Assembly (NCBI GenBank): GCA_964393845.1
Contig: CAYMUX010000003.1
Span: forward strand, 1 to 64,000
DNA length: 64,000 bases
Source of the DNA: UBA6902 sp964393845
GTDB taxonomy: Bacteria; Nitrospirota; Thermodesulfovibrionia; UBA6902
Direction: 5' to 3'
Shown here: piece by piece, positions 10,352 to 19,379 of the stretch
How the letters are laid out: each line of letters begins with the position of its first letter
How positions within the stretch are numbered: position 1 is the stretch's first letter
Program-made: the position numbers and the translations under genes
The notes under the pieces: model-generated
Databases searched by the model: none
Seen by the model: only the letters and a program-made list of their open reading frames with translations
What the model was told of the DNA's origin: nothing

Positions 10352-10837
10352 ATGCACGGAATGAATATGATAAAACCGGTAATCCTTATTCTTATCATAA
10401 GTATCTCAGGATTTTATGGATGCAGAAAGGGAAGAGATGGCAGTGTGATTCACATGAAGGAATTGATAAAACAGTATAATAATCTTCTTTCAGAGGCGTA
10501 TATCACCATGGATTTGACAGAGCTGAATAAAATACTTACAGAAAATCACGCTGTAAGGCTTGAAACCCGGCTGACGAATGTCAGGAAATCTCAAAGGCGG
10601 ATGGAATCTGAATTGAAAAAGATAGAGTTTAAGGATATTGTATTCCCGGATGACAAATCAGTTATTGTTAGTACGAAAGAAGTGTGGGATATCCGCCATA
10701 TTGATTTAAAAACAAAAAAAATGATCAAAGAGCATAAGGGCTATGTATATGATCTTCGCTATGAACTCGCTAAAAAAGGGGATACATGGCTGATTGACAA
10801 CGTGGTTGTCATTGATGAAAGGGAACCATTATTGTAG
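10352..10837 (+). CDS. Small predicted lipoprotein, ccs-associated
   Basis: Starts 5 bases after ccsA at ATG 10352; ATG 10361 is an alternative. The longer open frame upstream overlaps ccsA out of frame and is not believed. A hydrophobic signal (IKPVILILIISISGF) ends in a Cys (GFYGC), a plausible but imperfect lipobox. The remaining 140 residues are hydrophilic, with a helix-rich first half and the pattern KEVWD...YDLRYEL...GDTWLIDNVVV near the C-terminus. The same pattern recurs in the lipoprotein at 13033-13563 (EEKWDYKY...YKLTYRL...GKWLVDDIDV), so the two are paralogs, each attached to a ccs gene set. Function unknown; a periplasmic NTF2-like or Tim44-like fold is possible. Confidence 0.75.
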   Translation: MHGMNMIKPVILILIISISGFYGCRKGRDGSVIHMKELIKQYNNLLSEAYITMDLTELNKILTENHAVRLETRLTNVRKSQRRMESELKKIEFKDIVFPDDKSVIVSTKEVWDIRHIDLKTKKMIKEHKGYVYDLRYELAKKGDTWLIDNVVVIDEREPLL

Positions 10838-10897
10838 CTCCGACAAGGAAGTTTCTTGATGCACTTTGGAACGGTGAGTATCGGCAATTTCGTGAAA

Positions 10898-11245
10898 TCA
10901 GTTCCCAGTCATGGCTTTTGCCGCATTGAAATTCGGCTCTAAAACAAGGTCTGCTGTCTTATCCTGATAACCTGACCGGTATCCTTTAACAAAAGCCTCT
11001 CTCATATCAGCATTTACTCCGAAGAAATCAAGACCTGTTTTGCTCGCAAGCACTTTTACAAATGCATTGTCTATATCCCCCGGTTTAAGTCCGTTTGCTC
11101 TGTGTTTTTCACCCCATAATTCACCGTCCTTCATAAAGTCTGTTGCGGCTTTTGCCGGATGGATGGTTGCACATCCAACGGCAAAACATAATAGGGAAAA
11201 TAATACAACCATCACCCGGGCAGTATAAGCATTTAGTTTTTGCAT
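10898..11245 (-). CDS. Small predicted lipoprotein of unknown function
   Basis: 115 residues with an N-terminal signal and a lipobox-like FAVGC at about residues 21-25, followed by a polar domain of about 90 residues without recognised motifs. AAGGAT lies upstream of the ATG at a somewhat long spacing. It points toward the lipoprotein gene at 10352-10837 and is convergent with it. I do not recognise the family. Confidence 0.6.
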   Translation of the reverse strand: MQKLNAYTARVMVVLFSLLCFAVGCATIHPAKAATDFMKDGELWGEKHRANGLKPGDIDNAFVKVLASKTGLDFFGVNADMREAFVKGYRSGYQDKTADLVLEPNFNAAKAMTGN

Positions 11246-11544
11246 TGTTCTTTCTATCCTTCCTTTAAAGCAGAATTACATCTGTGCATATGGTGTTAAT
11301 TAATGGTAAAATGACACGAAAGTGACTTACGCTGATTATAATGATAACAGCAAGTCACTAGGACTGCAAGTCTCCATTGATGTTGCTAATAAAAAGGCAA
11401 TAAATCTATCGAGGTCCAACCTCCATAATTTTTCAGTGTGTTATCTTTTTTTTGACCCTATGCAATTTGTGGCATAGGAATTACGTCATAATTAAAATAA
11501 GTAAAAATAGTATAATTAAATAAGGTCGGAAATAGGCTGTAATC
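11246..11544. other. Intergenic region with inverted repeats, probable promoter region
   Basis: No gene is visible in these 299 bases between divergent genes. Two perfect inverted pairs are seen: AGTGACTT with AAGTCACT (about 11320-11360), and CCTATGC with GCATAGG (about 11458-11479). A TATAAT-like box lies near 11509. The second pair sits about 65 bases before the radical SAM gene and could be an operator. Confidence 0.4.
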
Positions 11545-13011
11545 ATGAAAAAAATAAAAAGAATACTCCTTATAACCCCTCCATATCATTCCGGAGTAGT
11601 TGAGTCGGCAGGGGTGTGGCTGAACGTTGCATTTGTGTATATAGCCGGAAGCCTGCGGGCCGCCGGATACGAGCCTGTCATATACGATGCTATGAGCTAC
11701 TGGGACGGATATGGCGACATAGAGAAAAGGATAAGGGATGAGAGGCCTGATGTTGTAGCTGTCACGGCATTTACAGCCGGGATAGTGGATGCATTAAAGG
11801 TACTGAAACTCGCTAAAGATATTAACGCTGAGATTGTAACGGTCATAGGGAATGTCCATCCCACATTCTGCTTTGAGGAGATACTCAGGGAACATCATGC
11901 GTATATGGATTACATTGTACGCGGCGAAGGCGAGGAGACACTGGTAGAGCTTCTTGACTGCATTAATTCAGGGGGGAATATTGATAAGGTCAGGTCAATA
12001 TCTTTTTATAAAGAAGGCAATCTCATTGTAACACCCTCAAGACCTGCAATAAATGATTTAGACAGTCTGCCGACGGCATGGGACCTGATAGACTGGCCCA
12101 TCTATACATATAAGCCGATGGAAGGTTCAATACTGGCGATAGTAAGCTCCTCACGTGGATGCAACCAGCAGTGCAGTTTCTGCTCTCAGCAGCTTTTCTG
12201 GGAAAGGAAGTGGAGGGGCCGGAGCGCGGAGAACTTTGTTGCCGAGCTTGAATACCTGAGGGACACCTATGGCGTAAACGTAGTCATGCTGTCCGATGAA
12301 ACGCCGACATTAAACAGGGAACGGTGGGAGAATATCCTGGACCTGCTGATAGAGAGGGATGTCGGTACAAAGCTGCTGATGGAGACAAGGGTTGACGATA
12401 TAATCAGGGACGAAGACATCATGTGGAAATACAAAAAGGCCCTGATTGACCATGTCTATGTGGGTGTTGAGGCAACGACACAGGAGACGCTGGACATATT
12501 CAAGAAAGACATAAAAGTGGAGCAGTCCAAGAAGGCGCTTGATCTTTTAAACGCGCAGGACATTGTAACGGAGACGTCTTTTGTGCTGGGAATGCCTGAT
12601 GACACAAAAGAGAGCATGGAGAAGACCATTCAGCTTGCGAGGTATTACAATCCGGACCTTGCGTTTTTCCTTGCTATAGCGCCGTGGCCGTATTCGGAAC
12701 TGTATCCGTATTTAAAGGACCATGTAGAGATAAAGGACTACAGCAAGTACAACCTTGTGGAGCCTGTGGTAAAACCAAAGGGGATGACGCTAAAAGAGGT
12801 GTCTGAGATACTGGGCAGGGCCTCGAGGGAATTCTATATGTATAAGATAAACAACCTTGAATTGTTAACAGACAGGAAGAAAGAATTCATGATTAAGGTT
12901 GTCCATATAATAGCCACCAGTTCATATCTCGCGGAGACTATGAAAGGCACGAGCATGCCGGAAGACGTAAAAAAGCTGCTTGAAAAAATAAAAATGGATG
13001 CAATAGCCTAA
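11545..13011 (+). CDS. B12-binding domain radical SAM protein
   Basis: 488 residues. The first 150 look like a cobalamin-binding Rossmann domain (PDVVAVTAFTAG, VIGNVHPTF, VRGEGEETLVELL). The radical SAM 4Fe-4S motif follows as CNQQCSFC at about residues 205-212, and the core domain runs to about 400. In this superfamily the cobalamin often serves methyl transfer or rearrangement chemistry, and members act in bacteriochlorophyll, hopanoid, lipid and natural-product pathways. Nothing nearby fixes the substrate. It stands alone between divergent and convergent neighbours. Family is certain, reaction unknown. Confidence 0.88.
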   Translation: MKKIKRILLITPPYHSGVVESAGVWLNVAFVYIAGSLRAAGYEPVIYDAMSYWDGYGDIEKRIRDERPDVVAVTAFTAGIVDALKVLKLAKDINAEIVTVIGNVHPTFCFEEILREHHAYMDYIVRGEGEETLVELLDCINSGGNIDKVRSISFYKEGNLIVTPSRPAINDLDSLPTAWDLIDWPIYTYKPMEGSILAIVSSSRGCNQQCSFCSQQLFWERKWRGRSAENFVAELEYLRDTYGVNVVMLSDETPTLNRERWENILDLLIERDVGTKLLMETRVDDIIRDEDIMWKYKKALIDHVYVGVEATTQETLDIFKKDIKVEQSKKALDLLNAQDIVTETSFVLGMPDDTKESMEKTIQLARYYNPDLAFFLAIAPWPYSELYPYLKDHVEIKDYSKYNLVEPVVKPKGMTLKEVSEILGRASREFYMYKINNLELLTDRKKEFMIKVVHIIATSSYLAETMKGTSMPEDVKKLLEKIKMDAIA

Positions 13012-13032
13012 ACTGTCCCTTATCAATTTTCA

Positions 13033-13563
13033 TTAAGAAAGCGGCTTGTAACCTTCGGGGTTCTTTTCCTTTGTCTGCTTTACATCTATATCATCAACAA
13101 GCCATTTGCCGGACAGCTTTATCAGACGGTAGGTAAGCTTATAATCTACAGAGTTTTCATATACCTGTTTGCCTGAATCCGTATTTATGTATTTATAGTC
13201 CCACTTTTCCTCTGTCCCGGCCTCAGCATTGTCCGGCGAAAGAATTTTTACATCCGTGAATTTCAGTTCATTCAGTTTCATATCCATCTTTACCTTGCCC
13301 TCTCCCAAAGCCGACATGTGGTAATAAGCCTTATTGGCACGCTTCTCTGTCGCCGCCTCAAGAAGAAGACTCATGTTTTGTGTAATATAGCCTTTTGCAA
13401 GCAATGAATCATAAAGGATTACAGTGTTTTTAATCCTTGTTTCTTCATCAAACGCGCCTGTTTCTTTGGGCTTCTCCGAAGACGTGCCGACCGTTTTTTT
13501 GTCTTGTTCACAGGCTGTCACAGACAAGACAGCAATTAAAATAATCACCAGCATTCTGATCAT
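13033..13563 (-). CDS. Predicted lipoprotein, paralog of the 10352-10837 protein
   Basis: 176 residues with signal peptide and lipobox ending SVTAC at about residue 18, then a Lys/Glu-rich linker and an alpha+beta domain. The C-terminal pattern (EEKWDYKY, YKLTYRL, GKWLVDDIDV) matches that of the lipoprotein downstream of the first ccsA. It is the last gene of the second ccs set, 24 bases after the small membrane protein gene. Probably periplasmic and linked to cytochrome maturation or assembly (inference from repeated association). Confidence 0.75.
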   Translation of the reverse strand: MIRMLVIILIAVLSVTACEQDKKTVGTSSEKPKETGAFDEETRIKNTVILYDSLLAKGYITQNMSLLLEAATEKRANKAYYHMSALGEGKVKMDMKLNELKFTDVKILSPDNAEAGTEEKWDYKYINTDSGKQVYENSVDYKLTYRLIKLSGKWLVDDIDVKQTKEKNPEGYKPLS

Positions 13564-13587
13564 TTAAAAACTCCATTCTCCTTTATT

Positions 13588-13932
13588 TTAATGAAAGGCC
13601 ATTGTATACTGCCAGTAAGTTCCGCTGCCGAAAATTACAAGAAGTAAGATATGCTTTATTATAAGCATCTTTCTTCTCGTCCGCTCTGCATCCGCTCCGT
13701 ACACGTCCCCTACATAGGCATATGTGAAGGTCCTTCCGGCGCCTGCAAGAAACACTATCCCTATACAGATAAGGCCGATATAAAAAAATTCCTTCATAAG
13801 TCCGCTCAGTACTATCTTCAGGCTGACCTCGGGGACCCTGTCAAGCCAGTAAACCGCCAGAACAGTCGCCGCCCATATACCGGCGGCAAAGTCATGAATA
13901 AAACCGATTATGATTGTCAGCGCCCTTTTCAT
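13588..13932 (-). CDS. Small membrane protein with three or four segments, ccs-associated
   Basis: The open frame extends upstream inside ccsA, but the likely start is the ATG at 13932, which overlaps the ccsA stop in an ATGA arrangement. The 114-residue product has hydrophobic stretches near residues 8-27, 42-62 and 92-108. His residues in or near these (FIHDFAAG, IIKHIL) are reminiscent of CopD-type or heme-binding membrane proteins. Function unknown; its place between ccsA and a lipoprotein gene suggests a redox or heme role. Confidence 0.75.
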   Translation of the reverse strand: MKRALTIIIGFIHDFAAGIWAATVLAVYWLDRVPEVSLKIVLSGLMKEFFYIGLICIGIVFLAGAGRTFTYAYVGDVYGADAERTRRKMLIIKHILLLVIFGSGTYWQYTMAFH

Positions 13933-14759
13933 GATCTGAAATACTCCGAGTGAACGGATGACTCGATCAGGGGCGTAAAGAACAGCGCTATAATTGAGAG
14001 GACAAAACATACCATGAAGAAATAAGAGGCCTTCTCTCCCTTTAATCCGAAGAACCTTCTCAGGTGAAGATAGATGCCGAAGAAAATCCATGTTATCAAA
14101 GACCATGTCTCAATCGGGTCCCAGCCCCAGTATCTTCCCCACGATTCATAGGCCCAGATTGAACCCGCAAGCATGGCAATGGCCCAGAAGGTGAAGCCGA
14201 ATCCCGCAAAGCGGTATGCGTACATATCGATAATATCAAGTTCCGGGAGTTTCCGGACCCATATAATCTGCGTCCTGTTTTTAAAGATATAAAATATTGA
14301 AAAAGCGAGCGCAATGAGTAACGAACCCAGGGCGATCTTATAAAAACTCACATGCAGGACGAGCCATATGCTCCTTAACGATGGAGGCAGCTTTGTAACT
14401 TCAGGATTAAAGAAGATGCCTATAGCTATCAGCAGGAACACCGACGGGAATACGATGATGCTCGCAGGTCTTATCTTCGGGAAGAGCTTTGAGAAAATGA
14501 GAAAGAGGAAAAGGGCCATCCAAGCATTGGACGACATGACCTCATACCTTGCCATATAAGGGCCGTGTCCTGCTGCATTCCATCGGTAGAGGATAGCTAC
14601 ACCGTGCACCAGCAGGCCTGCAATCGCAATATAATAGCTCCTTTTATATGCCCTTTCGTTTTCAAATATCAGTCCATAGGCATTCAGCACAGTTGCAATT
14701 ACATAGATAATTACAGCGGCCCAGTGAGCGCCGGTATCAATGATCAAAGGACTGGTCAT
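13929..14759 (-). CDS. ccsA: CcsA/ResC-type heme export and cytochrome c synthase subunit, second copy
   Basis: 276 residues, about eight membrane segments. It carries the canonical WWD motif WGRYWGWDPIETWSL and the conserved His motifs AAGHGPY and YLHLRR. The stop of resB and this ATG overlap by one base (TGATG), and its own stop overlaps the next gene by four, so the set is translationally coupled. It is a paralog of the gene at 9525-10346. Confidence 0.94.
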   Translation of the reverse strand: MTSPLIIDTGAHWAAVIIYVIATVLNAYGLIFENERAYKRSYYIAIAGLLVHGVAILYRWNAAGHGPYMARYEVMSSNAWMALFLFLIFSKLFPKIRPASIIVFPSVFLLIAIGIFFNPEVTKLPPSLRSIWLVLHVSFYKIALGSLLIALAFSIFYIFKNRTQIIWVRKLPELDIIDMYAYRFAGFGFTFWAIAMLAGSIWAYESWGRYWGWDPIETWSLITWIFFGIYLHLRRFFGLKGEKASYFFMVCFVLSIIALFFTPLIESSVHSEYFRS

Positions 14760-16143
14760 CAGCTTCTCCTTCCCGCAAATATCCCGGTAATTTTTTTGAA
14801 CTCATCTTCGTAGAGACTCTTAAACTTCGCGGACTTCCATGTTACATCGAATTTGTCGCCTTCTTTTTTTGCGTGTATCTCTCTCGGCGGCATAAAGTAT
14901 GTCAGCGCGCCTCCGGTAATTATAATGAAAAACCCTGCAAAGACACCAGACATGCCGATGCTCCTTGTGAATATCAGGCCCGTCCACTTTGCAACGTGAA
15001 CAAGCTCTGCAGTATATGGACCAAAGGGTTTCCTTTCGCCAATCTTTAAAGATACCTCCGCATAGATCTTTTCATTCTCAACAATATCCATCTTTAAGCT
15101 TCCGCCTTCCCCGTTATTCTGAGTTATACCACCTATGGACCGGTCTGTCTGAACGAGCCTCATGACCAGCAGAGGGTCTTTGCTTTCAATGGATTTCTTT
15201 TCGGCGTCAGCATAATATTTGGCTTTCAGCAGATACGGGATGTCTTCCATCATGAAGTTGCCGTAACTCGCCTTATCCCTTTTTAAGGGATGCTCTATCT
15301 GGAATATCTTATTGAATTCCTTCCCCTCCGTATCAGTAAGCGATACATAGAAGGCCTCGCCAAAGCTTCGGCCCTGATAGATGCGGAGCCCCCTGTCATT
15401 TACATTCAGGTTGATCCCCACGGTATGCCGTGTCTCTTTTCCATCCGCGCCTGTAAAGCTGAACACGGTTGTCTGGTACTTGACCTCGTCTGTTTCCCAG
15501 AATTCAATATTGGACTGTTCAAGCCTCACTGCCTCAGGCAGAATAAACCCGCCTCCTAAAATGCCCGTATCTTCTAAAAGCCATTGACCGCCCTGAAAAA
15601 AGGCGTCTCCTTCAGCCAGGTGTATCAGGCCTCTCTTTTCAGTAGAGACAATCAGGAGTGACGCTGAAATCATGACAGCCATACCCGCATGAAGAAGCGC
15701 ATTGCCCCAGTATCCCCATCGGTTCCTGATAAATTCAGATTTGATTCATCATAATAAGAGAGCCGATATCCCGCCTTCTTAATTACGCTGATGACGTCTT
15801 CCCTGGAAGCAGATATTTTAACACCTTCTGAATCCGGGGTTATCCCCTGACCGGATATCTTTTTGTAAGAAAATTTGATTTGTTCAATTGTTGAGAGTAC
15901 GAGTGTGATAAGAAAAATCAGGAGCAGGACAGCGAACCAGGGAGTTGTATATACATGGTCTAGCCCGAGCCTGCTGCCCCAGAGGGACCAGAAGGGATAC
16001 GTCTCATGCCATTTCTGAAACTGTTCCTGTGTAGTCGAAAACCTCTGCGGGAAGATATACCCGGCAACAACGGCTTTAAGAATGAGCAGTATCAGTGTGA
16101 GGACAGTTTTTCTTGAAAGCAGGAACTGCTTAATCGTTTTCAT
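14759..16143 (-). pseudogene. resB: ResB-type cytochrome c biogenesis gene, second copy, frameshifted
   Basis: Two open frames together encode one ResB. The upstream frame (16143 to 15670) has the N-terminal membrane segments and ends out of register in GAMRFFMRVWLS. The downstream frame (from 15745; first Met at 15682) begins KSEFIRNRWGYWGNALLHAG, restoring the conserved third segment with its His, and continues to the family's C-terminus. The shift lies between 15721 and 15745 near AATCAAATCTG and equals loss of one base. No slippery heptamer for programmed shifting is seen. It may be a true pseudogene, a sequencing error, or a gene split into two chains. All downstream overlaps are intact, which favours a recent event or an error. 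Confidence 0.85.
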
Positions 16144-16169
16144 CCATTCTATTATAATGCAGCCTCTTC

Positions 16170-16205
16170 AAAAAAAAGGCCCTGACAGGATGTCGGGGCT
16201 TTTTT
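16170..16205. terminator. Bidirectional terminator-like hairpin between divergent genes
   Basis: GGCCCTGACA (16178-16187) and TGTCGGGGCT (16191-16200) form a 10-bp stem with a 3-base loop, flanked by A7 on one side and T6 on the other. It looks like a rho-independent terminator in both directions, yet it lies upstream of both resB (minus) and hpt (plus). It may act as an attenuator in the resB leader. Confidence 0.65.
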
Positions 16206-16483
16206 GATATGTTTTATTACCAGGAATCGCCACTAAATTATGACGAACTGACTTTTCATCATCTATAATTAAAATTGACGTCTTCATAGTTAAAACCTAA
16301 ACTCTTTCGACGGGGAGTAATATTTCTAAAATTGTTGATTCTGTTTATCTCTGACTTAATTTGAATAGTGGATTCATGTTCGGCAATTTAATCATTAACA
16401 TAAAAAAATAATGAAAATATGGAATCGATAAATATATAATATGTCAAACCTTTAGCAATATATAAATAATAATCAGGGGAAAA

Positions 16484-17011
16484 ATGATTGTCAGTAAACC
16501 GTTTCTTACTGTTGAACAGATTCAAAGCAAAGTAAAAGAACTTGCTGACAGGATTTCCATGGACTACAAAGGAAATGAGATTATTGCAGTCGGAATATTG
16601 AAAGGCGCCTTTATGTTTTTCGCAGACATTGTAAAACTTATTCAGGTGCCGATGAACGTCGATTTTCTTGTAGCTTCCAGCTATATTAAAACCGAGACAA
16701 CAGGCGAAGTAAAAATTCATGCTGATATAAGGGAAAATATAAAAGACAAACACGTGCTTCTTTTTGAAGACATTGTAGACACAGGAGTAACTTTAAAATA
16801 TATAAAAGATACTCTCCTCGTCAGAAATCCCGCCTCACTAAAAATTTGCGCATTTCTTGATAAAAAAACTCACCGGCAGGTCGATTTAGAACCGGATTAT
16901 GTGGGTTATGCCATACCTGATAAATATGTAGTCGGGTACGGACTGGATTATGATAACAAATACAGAAACCTTCCTTATATAGCTGTCTTCAAGGGAGATA
17001 ACTCTCTATAA
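16484..17011 (+). CDS. hpt: Hypoxanthine phosphoribosyltransferase
   Basis: Purine salvage: transfers phosphoribose from PRPP to hypoxanthine or guanine to give IMP or GMP. The PRPP-binding motif is EDIVDTGVT (about residues 94-102), and the 175-residue length is normal for bacterial HPRT. GGGG six bases before the ATG serves as ribosome binding site. The C-terminal YVVGYGLDYDNKYRNLPYI block is typical of the family. Confidence 0.95.
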   Translation: MIVSKPFLTVEQIQSKVKELADRISMDYKGNEIIAVGILKGAFMFFADIVKLIQVPMNVDFLVASSYIKTETTGEVKIHADIRENIKDKHVLLFEDIVDTGVTLKYIKDTLLVRNPASLKICAFLDKKTHRQVDLEPDYVGYAIPDKYVVGYGLDYDNKYRNLPYIAVFKGDNSL

Positions 17012-17215
17012 AATGGCAAGTGATCGGTCCGTAATTTGTCATTCCGGACATTCATGAATAATACCATGCGTTGTTGTTAAGTTAATTTATAGCCCGCCAT
17101 CATAAAAACCACTAAATTATTTTATTTGACAGAGGAAGCCATTGATGATACTTTTTCTTTAAGAAAGAGATTATTCTTTTCTCTCTGGAAACATATTTCA
17201 ATTTCATATTTATAT

Positions 17216-17908
17216 ATGAACAATAGACGAAACTATTACCGTATACTTCAGGTCCAGCCCGATGCCCCTGCGGAAATTATACATGCATGCTACCGCACGC
17301 TAATGCATAAATTAAAGCAGCATCCGGACTATGGCGGGGCACATTGGAATGCTGCGATTATAAATGAGGCTTACGAAACACTCAGCAACAGCGATAAACG
17401 TTTTGAATATGAAAAAAGACTCTTTGAGCGCTATACAAAACAACAGTTTCCTGATAAAGACTATATCAGGTATCCTGTTATAAGCATCTTTTGTCCGTTT
17501 TGCAAAAGACCCCTTGCGCGTAAAGCAAACCCCGGTGAAAACTGTGCTTCATGCAGGAGTCCTTTGCAATCAAAGAGTACCGGGGAATTGTTAAAACAGG
17601 AATATCAGCGCTCGGCTAATCGTATAAAAAAATCCGGAAGCATTCTATACTATTCTTCCTGGCCTCAAAAGGGGAAAGAGGCAAAAATTATTGACCTTTC
17701 ACCACAAGGAATTCGTTTCCTGTGCTTTGAGAAACTTGAACACGAAGCAATCATCAAGATAAGAAGTCCTTTGTTAAACGCCATTGCGAAGGTAACAAAT
17801 ACTCAAAATAAAGAGGCGGGCAGAGATCCCGCATATTCTGTTGGGACCCGGTTTTTGGCGGTTACCTTTGCAAACTCAAAAGGTTCATTTCTTTCCACAA
17901 TCGTTTAA
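17216..17908 (+). CDS. J-domain / zinc-ribbon / PilZ-like fusion protein
   Basis: The start is taken at ATG 17216 (MNNRRNYY), because J domains begin in this way; an in-frame TTG at 17126 would add 30 residues without homology or a ribosome site. Residues 5-65 form a J domain with its HPD motif (KQHPDYGG), which in other proteins stimulates DnaK ATPase. Residues about 90-120 carry CPFCK and CASCR, a likely zinc ribbon. The C-terminal 90 residues read like a PilZ-type domain: AKIIDLSPQGIRF contains the D-x-S-x-x-G motif, and YSVGTRFL resembles its later strands. The upstream RxxxR of classic c-di-GMP-binding PilZ domains is not clear. The order J - zinc - PilZ is unusual. Confidence 0.75.
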   Translation: MNNRRNYYRILQVQPDAPAEIIHACYRTLMHKLKQHPDYGGAHWNAAIINEAYETLSNSDKRFEYEKRLFERYTKQQFPDKDYIRYPVISIFCPFCKRPLARKANPGENCASCRSPLQSKSTGELLKQEYQRSANRIKKSGSILYYSSWPQKGKEAKIIDLSPQGIRFLCFEKLEHEAIIKIRSPLLNAIAKVTNTQNKEAGRDPAYSVGTRFLAVTFANSKGSFLSTIV

Positions 17909-17983
17909 TCTTCAGACAGTTTTAAATCTTTTTCTATAATATCCTAAAATCTGTTCCTGATTCATCATGGACCCTGCAAAAAA

Positions 17984-18072
17984 TGGTGCCGAAGGCCGGA
18001 TTTGAACCGGCACGGAAATTTCTCTCCGAGGGATTTTAAGTCCCTTGCGTCTACCAATTCCGCCACTCCGGC
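17984..18072 (-). tRNA. tRNA-Leu (anticodon TAA)
   Basis: Complete cloverleaf of 89 bases with encoded CCA. The acceptor stem GCCGGAG pairs with CTTCGGC, the anticodon loop is CTTAAAA with anticodon TAA (18036-18038), a long variable arm follows as in class II tRNAs, and the T loop is GGTTCAAATCC. A TATAAT box on the same strand at 18142-18147 may belong to its promoter. Confidence 0.97.
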
Positions 18073-18239
18073 AACCAAAGCACAATAGTCCAAAGTGCAA
18101 TCGCGTAACAGCAAAAAATCGTCCGACTTTTACGCTTTGATATTATACACAATACCATAGAGCAATAGTCCATAGAGCATCGGCCTTCTTTTGCTGGAAA
18201 CAAAACCTGAGCCTTTACATCTTAAAAATAAATTATACT

Positions 18240-18776
18240 ATGCATATGAATAGAAACCTGAAAATATTTTTTGCCAACGGAATTCCTTTCGGCATATTCA
18301 CGGCAGTATTGTTTTCATCTCTTTACGGTATCAATGCCGGTCTTACAGGCGGGCTTGTTTTCGGTTTAATCTTCGGTTTTCTTATGTTTATCATATTAGG
18401 GTTTCTTCACAGCCGGGCCGTGGGAAAAATCGCAGGTGACCAATCAGAAGAGTCAATGGGTACCTTTCAGGTCCGGAATACAGAACTGCAGCTCCCCTAT
18501 GACAGGACCTTTGACCTTTGCATTAAATCTCTAGACCTGATCAGCAGATGCAGGGTCCGGGAGGAAAACCGCTCTCAGGGTAAAATCATAGCAAGATCGT
18601 CTGTTAACTGGAAGACATGGGGGGACACTATCTCTTTTGACATTACCGGTATAAGCAATGAAAACACTGCTGTAAAAGTATCAAGCAGACCGACCTCATG
18701 GTCAACACTCGTAGATTATGGCAACAACCTTGAGAATGTGAAAACAATAGTTTCCTTTTTAGAAAAATCAAAGTAA
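18240..18776 (+). CDS. Membrane-anchored protein of unknown function
   Basis: 178 residues. Two hydrophobic segments (about residues 8-32 and 35-58, the second Gly/Phe-rich) are followed by a soluble domain of about 110 residues rich in beta strands, with SVNWKTWGDTISFDITGI and AVKVSSRPTSW. ATG 18246 is an alternative start; neither has a clear ribosome site. I do not recognise the family. Confidence 0.6.
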   Translation: MHMNRNLKIFFANGIPFGIFTAVLFSSLYGINAGLTGGLVFGLIFGFLMFIILGFLHSRAVGKIAGDQSEESMGTFQVRNTELQLPYDRTFDLCIKSLDLISRCRVREENRSQGKIIARSSVNWKTWGDTISFDITGISNENTAVKVSSRPTSWSTLVDYGNNLENVKTIVSFLEKSK

Positions 18777-18926
18777 GCAGGACCGAAAACAGGAAAGCAG
18801 AAATGACACACAGATGGGTGACCCAGGTTCCTTCAAACTTCCGCGCTTACGCACCTTCTTGCTGATTTCAAATGAAGAGAGAGAACTTTTCTTAAGTGGA
18901 AAGCTGACTGCTGTTACTGCTCGTCC

Positions 18927-19379
18927 TTACTTCCTCAAATCAGACCTGGCATCTATCCAGCTTCCTACTATCTCTGAACTGAAATTGCCCAGATCAATGA
19001 TGTAGTTTTTTAAATCTGAAAAAGACACATCTTCTTTAACTTCATGATCATGGAATTTAACAATAATCTGATATCTGTCGTCCTGAGGCACCGTGACAGA
19101 AAAATTCCCATATTTATCCGTCTGCCCTTTTCGCACAGTAATATTGTTTGCATCTTTTATAAAGACCTGCGCATCCCTTGCTGCATAGCGGTTTATTTTT
19201 AAATATTCCGCAGAGGAAATTTCATCTATAAAAGAATACCCGTGTTTTTGCATATACTTCGACATAAGGCTGCACGTGAAATGAGCTGATCCGGTAATTG
19301 TAATATCAGACGCTAAAGCTATGGAATTGAAAAACAGAAGCAGTAAAACAAGCAGGATTGATAATGAAGTTGTTTTCAT
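18927..19379 (-). CDS. Secreted protein with carboxypeptidase-regulatory-like beta domain
   Basis: 150 residues with a clear signal peptide (residues 1-24, ending ALAS). The mature part includes a stretch reading AQVFIKDANNITVRKGQTDKYGNFSVTV in pieces that match the carboxypeptidase regulatory or transthyretin-like fold, where a Gly-Asn/Tyr-Phe strand follows a turn. A GGGGGG run before the ATG serves as ribosome site. Function unknown; possibly a small periplasmic or surface binding protein. Confidence 0.65.
   Translation of the reverse strand: MKTTSLSILLVLLLLFFNSIALASDITITGSAHFTCSLMSKYMQKHGYSFIDEISSAEYLKINRYAARDAQVFIKDANNITVRKGQTDKYGNFSVTVPQDDRYQIIVKFHDHEVKEDVSFSDLKNYIIDLGNFSSEIVGSWIDARSDLRK

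Noticed and set aside
15721..15745. Programmed -1 frameshift in resB
   Set aside because: No slippery heptamer and no clear downstream stimulatory hairpin; a plain indel or sequencing error is simpler.
18155..18179. Direct repeat CCATAGAGCA (two copies, 15 bases apart) as an operator
   Set aside because: Too short and close to low-complexity sequence upstream of the tRNA gene; no supporting context.
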